Positions 8,607 through 16,617 of a stretch of 64,000 bases of DNA are shown piece by piece; the first letter of the stretch is position 1; every line of letters begins with the position of its first letter. The DNA comes from Planctomycetota bacterium (GTDB lineage: Bacteria > Planctomycetota > UBA1135 > GCA-002686595): positions 1 to 64,000 of the forward strand of contig DUDB01000053.1 of assembly GCA_012959525.1 (NCBI GenBank). The letters are read 5' to 3'. The translations under genes and the position numbers were made by a program. The notes beneath the pieces are model-generated. The model made no database searches. It was not told the DNA's origin and saw only the letters and a program-made list of their open reading frames with translations.

Positions 8607-11600
8607 GAACACTTCTACGATTCCTGAGGAGGAGGATCCGGCCATAACCCCCCCACCGGCGACAAACAGTCGACTCTTATAGAGAACCGGATAAATACCG
8701 TGACGGGCCGTTGGCATGGGGGCCTCTAAACGCCAGGTATCCCCGATGGGGTCATAGGCCTGCACATCATCAAACACGGCGCTTGAGGACTCACCGCCCA
8801 GGACAAGGAACTCCCCCCTCTGGAACACGGCTCGGCCCGTGCCGCCCCGCCCCATGGGCATGGGAGCCAAGGGCGACCCAGGGTCATTGGAGGTCGTCCA
8901 AGTCTGGGTGGCCGGATCGAATCTCTGAACCACGTCGTAGCCAGGCTGGGGAGAGTTACCGCCGCCGCGGCCACCAAAGACCCACAGGGCCGATCCATCC
9001 GTCTGCGAGGCGGCGTGATTCACAGGCACAGGCATCGGGGGCAGGCTCACGCCCCCGGCATCCCACGAATTACTAACCGGATCGTAGACGCTGAGATTGC
9101 CCACCGTCGAGTTATTCACAATGCCACCACAAACATAGACAAGCCCGTCAATCAACGCCGTACTGCAAGAGCCGCCCGACCAGGGCATGTTCTTCCCAAG
9201 AGTCCATATGTCTGTGGATGGATCGTAGATCTGCACGCGGCCAGCCCCGCCAGTGCCAACCCCACCGAACAGCAAGACCTTGCCCTGCCAAACCTCGCAT
9301 GCATGGTGGTCCCCTGTGAACGGGCGTGCCGAGCGGGGAGCCAACCACTTCTGGGCCACGAGATCGTAGACGAGTGTCTGGTCCAACCCCTCCCCCATGA
9401 GGAACATTTCGGTCCCGACGACAGCGCAAACAACCTCGGCGAGAGCCGTTCCCATCGAAGGAGCACCCCGCCAATAACCCAACATGTTGCCCGCATCATT
9501 CGGGAGCGAGAGGAAGGCATCGGCTATAACGCTGGTACTCACGCCATCCTTCACCACCACGTCATACAGCGCGTCGACATTGTTGACAGGCAGAGCCGGA
9601 ATGAGTCCCGTAATCCGCTGCGAGGTGACTGAAGTGACAACCGCAGGCACGCCACCAATCGTCACGGTAGCCTGGCCTGAGACAAACCCCGCACCACCTA
9701 TCACAAACGGTGTCCCCCCTCCGGCTGGAGCGCGCCAAGGGCTGATGTCGTATGCGGTCAAGCCACCCACCGCAGCATCATTGGGTCGCAGGAAACGTAG
9801 GCGGTCATTGCTGAAATCCACGGCCACAATCGTGCCCCCGGGACCCACGGCGAGATTCAAACCGTCCGTTGCGGGGGAGATCCACTGAGTCGACTCGACG
9901 GACTGCCCCTCCTCGCCAAGCTCCACCAGTATCTGGCCAACGTCCCACTGTTGCACGACCAACCAGCCTCGTATTTGCCCACCAAAAGTGGTCGCGCGGT
10001 ACTCCTCGACGCCGTCCACCGACGAAGCCAACTCAATGAGGTGTTGAGAGAAGTCACCACTTTCCGGCTCCAGGGTGTCCCGGTAGACGTACTGGCGCGG
10101 ATCGAGGAAACCGCGACTACGATTGGGGTGCCCGTAGTAGGAACCCTCCTCAATCCACAACAGCTCGTCATCCGCATTCCCATGTGAACCCGTGTCACTA
10201 TTGGGGCCTGTGGATTCGTACCCGAAACCATAGTTGGGCCCATTGTCGGTGGCATACAAAGACCCGGAGGTCGTGAGTGCAAGGTTAAATCCATTCCGTA
10301 GGCCGTGCGCAAAACTGAAGACGTCTACCCCAGGAGCCACATCCGTATTCTCAGCCAGAACTTGGTCGGTGACCGGGCTCCCGGTCACCCGATCCAGGTA
10401 GCTCACACTGCCATTGAAGTTGCTCCGAGAAGTAAGGGCCTTGAGGATCGCGCCAGACAGGGGGGACTCATCCAGGTCCCCGATAGCGGTGTGATTCACG
10501 CCGGCGTTCGTATTGCCCCCCATGCATATGAGCAGGTCCCCGTTGTGATCGAAAACGAGGCCGTTGACCCCGTGGTCGTGATTGGACGTGGGTAGGCCCT
10601 CGATCAGAGTCTGGGGGCTGTCGAAATTGGGGCCCACCAAGACCGACACCTGACCTGTAAATGGCGACGGGCCCGAGAAGGAACCTCCACCATTGAGCCA
10701 ATGCTCACCGTGCCCTACGTACAACTTCACGGGACCGGTGGGATCGTCGTAGGGGTTGACGGTGATCCCGCATAGATCGAAATTGGTCAGAGAGCTAACG
10801 CCAAGATGCAGAACGATGCCCGGTCCCTGCAGGTACCAATTCTCGTCGAACGACAACTCCGCGATGCGGCCGTCCAACAGGCCCACGTAGAACTTGCCGT
10901 TGGGGTGGAACACGCCACAGGTTGGCTCGGTCAGAGGAACGTCACGATCGGTCAGAGCGTCAAACACGATGGGGACCGGCCCGCCCGGCTTGTACTCGAA
11001 CTCCAGCGCACCGCTTAAACCAGCCGGAGTTTCAACGCTGACGAGTATCTTCCCCTGCCCCGGGGGCGAAAGGAGCTCCAGTTTGCCATCCTCCCAACTC
11101 AGCAGGTCTGTCAGGGCGAAGTCCATGATGCCGCCCCAGTGCACAACCACCTGATCGGGAGGGAAGAAACCAAAGCCCAAAAGGGTAATGAGGTTGCCGC
11201 CAATCTCGTTCCCAATGGGTGTCATGAGATGCAGAGTGGGAACTGTCCCGACCTCACTGTGAGTCAATCCACCGTCGAAGCCCACCGCCACTGAACCATC
11301 CACGGTTACTGTCAACCCTAGGGGCAACTGCGCGCCGTCTGCGACGGCCCAGCGAACCTCCAGGGAATGAGATCCCGCAGCCAGACTGTTGGAACCGCTC
11401 ACGACAGCACCATCTACTCGCACTAGGGACCCATAGCCACCTAGCGTGTCAAACTGCACCTGTGCCGCAGCACCCAGGACGAAGTCCGACTGCGCGCGCA
11501 CAAGCACTTCGCTCGTCAGACCACTTCCACCGACCGACCCCGATACAAGGTCCACCTGATGGTCCAGTCGTCGCTCCGCAAAACGCGCCGGTCCCAGGGA

Positions 11601-13592
11601 GGCACCCAGCAGGGCGGCGGCCCCCCCGCTCGTGCCATCGAAGTAGGAGGCCAGAATTCCGGGCACAGCCGAAAGGGCGTGCACATCCAGCGGCGCGCTG
11701 ACACTCGCCTGATCGGGCGGAACTTTGTCGTCCCAGATGGTCAAGGTGACCAGGCTCTGGCCGACGGCCACGGATTGCACCGTGTCGGCATCGGTTGAGA
11801 AGACGTTTCCGTCGATTTGCCACTCAAATGCAGCCAAGGTCTGCCCCGGCTCATGCGTATGGGAGTTGGAGCCGATCAGCCCCACGGTCTCGAACCCGTC
11901 CCCGTCGAAGTCAATGTAGATCGTCCGGTCCATTTCCAGGTCCGGGTGGAGGTAACCCCAACTCGGTTCACCGCCGACACCCAGCAACTCGGCCTCGACC
12001 ATTCCAAAATCACCAGCGAGCTCCAGATTCAGGAAGTGACTGTCGTGATAGGTGGGCTGAAAAAACACGGGAATCGCCACGCTCTGCCCGGCGGGCACAT
12101 CCCAATCCACTGAATAGCCCGTAGAGACATCCCCACCCCAGTAGTTCACGTTGTCCACGCGGACAACAAAGTCCCGGCCCGACCCGTAGCCCGTGCCATC
12201 CAGGACAAAGTCCAGGTTCGTCACCTTGGCAGGTGCCAGACCGGAGTTGGTGAGGAGCAACGTCAGCTGGGCCACAGAGCCCACATCCACGGCCCCAAAA
12301 TCCAGTTGGTCTGCGTCGTCATCAACGAGAGCCATGGAGCGGATTTCAACGGCGGCCACCAAGGCCTTGCCGACTGTGCCCACAAAATCCAACTTCAGGC
12401 TGCCACCGGCGACGACAACCCGCTTGACCGGGCTCCACCACGCAAATTCCTTGCCCACGAGATCCACCAGATCGATGCCCGACAACAAAGGTGAGCCGTC
12501 AATGATCACGTCGAAGACTCGCTGGCCGGGGCTTTCATGCACCAGCTCGGCCGCGTGAATGATCACGTCATAGGTTCCGTCAGGCAGAGGCAGTGAATAC
12601 CCGAAGGCCGCGCCGCTCCGGGCTGTGCGGTACAGATCATCCTCCAGGGTGCCCGAGATCCCCGCCAAAGAAGACACCGGATTCGAGGTTCCAAGCAGCC
12701 CATAGTCCGCACACCAACGCTGGCCACCACCATCCAGATACGCCTGGTCAGCCGCGTTCAATAAGATGTCAGCGCCCGGGGGCCCCAGTGCAATACCACG
12801 TAGAACTGGACGAGCAAATTTTTGGCTACCCGGTTTCTGGCGGATACGGACATCGGCCTGAGTGAGGTCCTTAGCCAGTGGCAGGAACGCCACCTGCAAG
12901 GAAGTGCTCGCCCCTGGTGCCAGGGTGATAGGCAACGAATCCGAATAGGTGATCTGGAAGTCATCGCCGCTAGAGCCCTCCAAGGCCAGACCCCGGAACT
13001 CGATGGGATGGGACTGCGGGTTGACTACCTGGAAGGGCTGAACCTGTGCAGGATCCCCCACTCGTTGTGGAGTGAAATCATGGCCCCAGGGACTGATCTC
13101 GAGACCACCGGGCCACCTATCCCCGTGGGGTCCATCGTCGTCCAGCAAAGTGACCGTCTGCGTGTCATTCGGGCCCAAGGTTGCTCCGCTGGGCGCCAAG
13201 AGGGTCACCACGATGGTCTCGGGGGTCTCGACAAGCGCATCGTCAACCGGCAGCAAGAGCAGGTCGGCGAAGCGAGTGCCCGCGAGAATCACGACCGGAT
13301 TCGGACCTGGGCTGAAGTCATCCGGATCTACGGCAGTGCCCGTGGCCACAAACGGCACAAGAACGTCACTGCCTTGAACGTCAGACAATTCGATTCGGAG
13401 CCTAATCGGCGTAACGTTCTCATGCGCAACACTGGAGGCCTGGGTGAACCCCACCGTCGGAACCTGCCCCCCAGCGCCAACCGCCCCGGCTTCTCGGGCA
13501 GAAGAGAAGGGTGACAGGCACAAAGCGAGCACGACTAATCGTGCGAAAAGGGGAACGGTGTGTGACATAAAGCGGGATTGCGGCGTAGGCAT
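8595..13592 (-). CDS. Very large secreted mosaic protein: Calx-beta, choice-of-anchor, malectin, PA14-like, IPT, sorbosone-dehydrogenase propeller and Kelch
   Basis: This encodes 1665 residues from ATG 13592, preceded by GGGAGGG at ideal spacing; an ATG 24 nt further in has no ribosome site. The signal peptide is FARLVVLALCLSPFSSA. Approximate order of modules: Calx-beta (50-140), choice-of-anchor D/ASH-like (150-255), malectin-like carbohydrate-binding (260-420), second ASH-like (425-540), PKD-like (555-630), PA14-like (640-770), IPT/TIG (785-870), glucose/sorbosone dehydrogenase-like beta-propeller (875-1285, with FSFAHGLRNGFNLALT and GHPNRSRGF), IPT/TIG (1295-1380) and about five Kelch repeats (1390-1665, such as VLLFGGVGTGG and LWVFGGRGGGN). 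No transmembrane anchor is seen, so export to the surface or medium is likely. The domain set suggests glycan binding and possibly sugar or alcohol oxidation. It stands alone between tldD and the rnr operon. Confidence 0.88.
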   Translation of the reverse strand: MPTPQSRFMSHTVPLFARLVVLALCLSPFSSAREAGAVGAGGQVPTVGFTQASSVAHENVTPIRLRIELSDVQGSDVLVPFVATGTAVDPDDFSPGPNPVVILAGTRFADLLLLPVDDALVETPETIVVTLLAPSGATLGPNDTQTVTLLDDDGPHGDRWPGGLEISPWGHDFTPQRVGDPAQVQPFQVVNPQSHPIEFRGLALEGSSGDDFQITYSDSLPITLAPGASTSLQVAFLPLAKDLTQADVRIRQKPGSQKFARPVLRGIALGPPGADILLNAADQAYLDGGGQRWCADYGLLGTSNPVSSLAGISGTLEDDLYRTARSGAAFGYSLPLPDGTYDVIIHAAELVHESPGQRVFDVIIDGSPLLSGIDLVDLVGKEFAWWSPVKRVVVAGGSLKLDFVGTVGKALVAAVEIRSMALVDDDADQLDFGAVDVGSVAQLTLLLTNSGLAPAKVTNLDFVLDGTGYGSGRDFVVRVDNVNYWGGDVSTGYSVDWDVPAGQSVAIPVFFQPTYHDSHFLNLELAGDFGMVEAELLGVGGEPSWGYLHPDLEMDRTIYIDFDGDGFETVGLIGSNSHTHEPGQTLAAFEWQIDGNVFSTDADTVQSVAVGQSLVTLTIWDDKVPPDQASVSAPLDVHALSAVPGILASYFDGTSGGAAALLGASLGPARFAERRLDHQVDLVSGSVGGSGLTSEVLVRAQSDFVLGAAAQVQFDTLGGYGSLVRVDGAVVSGSNSLAAGSHSLEVRWAVADGAQLPLGLTVTVDGSVAVGFDGGLTHSEVGTVPTLHLMTPIGNEIGGNLITLLGFGFFPPDQVVVHWGGIMDFALTDLLSWEDGKLELLSPPGQGKILVSVETPAGLSGALEFEYKPGGPVPIVFDALTDRDVPLTEPTCGVFHPNGKFYVGLLDGRIAELSFDENWYLQGPGIVLHLGVSSLTNFDLCGITVNPYDDPTGPVKLYVGHGEHWLNGGGSFSGPSPFTGQVSVLVGPNFDSPQTLIEGLPTSNHDHGVNGLVFDHNGDLLICMGGNTNAGVNHTAIGDLDESPLSGAILKALTSRSNFNGSVSYLDRVTGSPVTDQVLAENTDVAPGVDVFSFAHGLRNGFNLALTTSGSLYATDNGPNYGFGYESTGPNSDTGSHGNADDELLWIEEGSYYGHPNRSRGFLDPRQYVYRDTLEPESGDFSQHLIELASSVDGVEEYRATTFGGQIRGWLVVQQWDVGQILVELGEEGQSVESTQWISPATDGLNLAVGPGGTIVAVDFSNDRLRFLRPNDAAVGGLTAYDISPWRAPAGGGTPFVIGGAGFVSGQATVTIGGVPAVVTSVTSQRITGLIPALPVNNVDALYDVVVKDGVSTSVIADAFLSLPNDAGNMLGYWRGAPSMGTALAEVVCAVVGTEMFLMGEGLDQTLVYDLVAQKWLAPRSARPFTGDHHACEVWQGKVLLFGGVGTGGAGRVQIYDPSTDIWTLGKNMPWSGGSCSTALIDGLVYVCGGIVNNSTVGNLSVYDPVSNSWDAGGVSLPPMPVPVNHAASQTDGSALWVFGGRGGGNSPQPGYDVVQRFDPATQTWTTSNDPGSPLAPMPMGRGGTGRAVFQRGEFLVLGGESSSAVFDDVQAYDPIGDTWRLEAPMPTARHGIYPVLYKSRLFVAGGGVMAGSSSSGIVEVFRRH

Positions 13593-13707
13593 CTTGTGCC
13601 CTCCCGTCCAAACTCGCCACCTCAATCCCCACCCAAGCCCAATCCGCTCCTAGGGTGTCCCAATTCGACACTCACGCGGCACAGCGACCACCTCCCGCAC
13701 GAGCGGC

Positions 13708-15159
13708 CTAGTTGAGGAAGCGCACGGCCCGGAACCGGGCCGGTGAGGCTCCGTGACTCATCTCAGCCGTCTGCATGGGATTGCCCTTTCCGCAATTGGG
13801 CACACCCCACAGATCCCAATGACTCTCATCGCAGACAGCATCGCAACTGCGCCAGAAATCCGGGCTGCGCCCCTGGTAGGTTGGGCGCCGCACCAATTTA
13901 CCGAGCTTGCCATCCTGGATCTCCCAGCCGATCTCCGTGGTGAATTGAAAATTCAGGCGGCGTTGGTCGATGGACCAGGTGCGAACCGTATCGGCAAAGA
14001 TAGCCCCATCCTCGGTGTCGGCCACCAGGTCGTCGAACGACCAGGTCCCGGGCTCCAGGGAGAGGTTGGTCATGCGGATGATAGGAGGGCTGTACCAGCC
14101 CTCAGCCCGTGCAGTCCCGCGCGAGCGCTCCTCGTCGATCGTGTGAGCCCACTCGCGACTGGTGTGATAGCCCACAAGAACGCCCTTATCGACCACCGGC
14201 CAGCGCCCAGAGCGGACGCATTCGTCGTCAAAGCCTCGCGTATCCAAGCCACCGGCCACGGTGGAGTCCGCCACAAGATTGACGAACTCTGAACCGTACT
14301 GATAGCTCCCCAACTTGTCTGTTGTGGCGAAGGATCGCCCAGCCAAATCGACCTCGTGGCCGTGAACGCGGTCCAGCTCGTTGGGGTGCCCCACGGACTC
14401 ATGAATCTGAAGCATCAACTGACTGCCGCCCAATATCAGTGTGTGCTCGCCCTCGGGACACAGCGGGGCGTGACAGAGGGCCACGCTCTCATCCCGCAGG
14501 CGTTCCCCGTGGTCGCACAGGTTCAACCCTTCGACGAACTCCCAGCCAGCGCTGCGATAGTTGCCGCCAAAGGAAGAGGGATAACTACGACGCTCCACGG
14601 TCCCGTTGGCCGCTGATACGCAACTCATGCCAGCCCCCGAGCGAACGAGGACTTGGTGCAACGCAGCGCCCTCACTCGACGCCTGCCACTGCTCTTCCCG
14701 GCGCAGAGAGAGGCTGGCCGTGCGCGCCACGGTGTCATCGTGGCCGGCCATGGAGTCCGAGGCCGAGCGCAGCAAGTCCAGCTTAGTCTTCAGACCCACA
14801 GCGAACGGATCTTGCCCAACCGGCGTGGTGTACTCTCCAACGTGCCCGTCCTCGGCCGCCAATCGCAGGGGCTCCCTTCTCGTGGGCGCCACGTCCAACG
14901 CCACCTTGACCGCACGCCGCACGAGCTCTGGGTACGACCCAGCCACCTCGCTCGCCGCGCAGGGCGCCGCGGCAAAGCCCCAGGCGCCGTCCTTCATCAC
15001 GCGCACCCCGATGCCGAAGTCCTCGGGCGCCTCCGCCTCCTCCAGTGAGCCATCGCGCACAACGTAACGCTCCTGACAGAGACGGTTGATGCGCACATCG
15101 GCGTAGTCGGCGCCGGCCTTGAGGGCCTCAGAAACGGCTTGGTGGGCTTGGTCGAGCAT
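13708..15159 (-). CDS. tldD: TldD-family metalloprotease, catalytic subunit
   Basis: This encodes 483 residues, the usual TldD size. The zinc/catalytic motif HESVGH lies at residues 253-258 (HExxxH family signature), preceded by GEHTLILGGSQLMLQI. The TldD/TldE heterodimer cleaves unfolded peptides, matures microcin B17 and degrades CcdA in E. coli. The gene starts 3 nt after pmbA, so the two subunits are co-transcribed and probably co-translated. A conventional ATG start (15159) is used. No peptide antibiotic precursor is visible nearby, so a general proteolytic role is more likely. Confidence 0.93.
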   Translation of the reverse strand: MLDQAHQAVSEALKAGADYADVRINRLCQERYVVRDGSLEEAEAPEDFGIGVRVMKDGAWGFAAAPCAASEVAGSYPELVRRAVKVALDVAPTRREPLRLAAEDGHVGEYTTPVGQDPFAVGLKTKLDLLRSASDSMAGHDDTVARTASLSLRREEQWQASSEGAALHQVLVRSGAGMSCVSAANGTVERRSYPSSFGGNYRSAGWEFVEGLNLCDHGERLRDESVALCHAPLCPEGEHTLILGGSQLMLQIHESVGHPNELDRVHGHEVDLAGRSFATTDKLGSYQYGSEFVNLVADSTVAGGLDTRGFDDECVRSGRWPVVDKGVLVGYHTSREWAHTIDEERSRGTARAEGWYSPPIIRMTNLSLEPGTWSFDDLVADTEDGAIFADTVRTWSIDQRRLNFQFTTEIGWEIQDGKLGKLVRRPTYQGRSPDFWRSCDAVCDESHWDLWGVPNCGKGNPMQTAEMSHGASPARFRAVRFLN

Positions 15160-15162
15160 GGG

Positions 15163-16545
15163 CTAGAAGTCGGTAGTGGAGGTAAAACGGAAGTTGTCGA
15201 TGCGCATGGCGGGGCAGATGACCTCCCCATCGAACAGAGCGCCAGCCACCTCAAGGGTGCTGCCCACGCCCGAGACGTTCTGTAATGCTTTCACCAGACT
15301 CATGGTGAAGCGCAAGTTCTTGACAGCCGGCCCGATCTGGCCACCCTCGATACGGAAGGTCCCGTTGCGCGTCATACCCGTCAGGGTGAGGTCTCGCGGT
15401 TCGATCATGTTGGTGTAGTGGAATTGGCTGACGAGCAGTCCGTTCTCCACCCCCCCGATGAGCTCCTCCAGTGAGGAGTGGCCCGGAGCCACGCACAAAC
15501 TGGTCGTCGTTGGGCCATGCGCGCATGGCTGGGGCCGAGCGTGGCCCGTGTTGGGCAGGCCCAACTCCTTGGCCAGGCGCGAGTCCGTGACAGGATCGCA
15601 GAGCGCACCGCCAACCAAAAGGTCCTTGCGGACCTTGGGGGCACCCTCCCCGTCGAAGGGCAGCCCGGGGTACAGATCATTCAAAGGGTCATCGAAGACG
15701 CGCAGGGAATCAGGGAACAGGCGCTCACCCACCCGCCCGCACAAGAACGATGACTCCTCCTTGAACTCCCTGGCACCGAAGCCGTGGCTCTCGGCAAACA
15801 GGAGCAAGGAGCTCACGGCGGCAGGTTCCAGAACCACGGTGTAGGAGCCGGGATCCACGCCTTCAGGGGTGCGGTTCATACACGCCTTGGCCACGGCCCG
15901 CTCCACGGTACGAGCCGCATCAAGCTCCTCCACATTGGAGACGATCGTCTCGGCAAATCCAGATCCCCCTTCTCCACCCGGCGAAGAAGCCGTGAGTGAA
16001 AAGGCAGCCCGACTGCGTGCACCGTGCACGGCCCGGCCGGAAGAGTTCACCAAGGTGCGACTCTGGGCCGTTGTTTGCGCAAGCCCCGCGGCCTCCAGAC
16101 CCTGGGCTTCACAAGAAGCCAAGGCCAGCTCGATCCAGGCGCACTTCTCCGCCATGGTGTGATCCATCGTCGGCCTCTGCGCCGCAGTCTCCGGCACTTT
16201 CACCTCACCTCCCATGGGCACCAGGGAGGCATTACTCTCGGCGACCTCCGCCAGATCGAGGGCGCGCTGCAATGTGCGTGCAACAGCATCGTCATCCAGG
16301 GTTCCACAGATGGCCCGCGCTTCACGCCAACCCCCGAATGCCCCGCGCTCCCCCCCGGCGCTCAGGCGCACTCGGATCGAGAGTTGGTGCCGCTCCCGGT
16401 CCGCGTTCTGGGTCGGCCCCGAACTGGCGTAGCGCACAAAGGAATCCTCGTCGGATTTCAGGGTGACCTCGGTCTGATCAGCGGGACTTCGGTCCACGAT
16501 ACCGCGCAGGAGGTCCAGCGCGTGGTCGGATTGCAAGAGGGCCAT
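15163..16545 (-). CDS. pmbA: TldE/PmbA-family protein, partner of TldD
   Basis: This encodes 460 residues from ATG 16545; a longer frame upstream lacks family likeness. It shares the TldD fold (SVVEELDAARTVERAV, PGSYTVVLEPAAVSSLLLF, GLPFDGEGAPKVRKDLL) but has no HExxxH motif, as expected for the non-catalytic TldE/PmbA subunit. The C-terminus contains TGMTRNGTFRIEGGQIGPAVKNLRFT-type sequence that is characteristic of PmbA. It lies 72 nt downstream of leuS and 3 nt upstream of tldD, forming the standard pair. Confidence 0.92.
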   Translation of the reverse strand: MALLQSDHALDLLRGIVDRSPADQTEVTLKSDEDSFVRYASSGPTQNADRERHQLSIRVRLSAGGERGAFGGWREARAICGTLDDDAVARTLQRALDLAEVAESNASLVPMGGEVKVPETAAQRPTMDHTMAEKCAWIELALASCEAQGLEAAGLAQTTAQSRTLVNSSGRAVHGARSRAAFSLTASSPGGEGGSGFAETIVSNVEELDAARTVERAVAKACMNRTPEGVDPGSYTVVLEPAAVSSLLLFAESHGFGAREFKEESSFLCGRVGERLFPDSLRVFDDPLNDLYPGLPFDGEGAPKVRKDLLVGGALCDPVTDSRLAKELGLPNTGHARPQPCAHGPTTTSLCVAPGHSSLEELIGGVENGLLVSQFHYTNMIEPRDLTLTGMTRNGTFRIEGGQIGPAVKNLRFTMSLVKALQNVSGVGSTLEVAGALFDGEVICPAMRIDNFRFTSTTDF

Positions 16546-16617
16546 GGGACTGTCGAATGGGGTTGAGACTCGGACCGCAGTTGGCGGGCACCAAGGATAG
16601 GGTCTTGGAGCCCCCAA

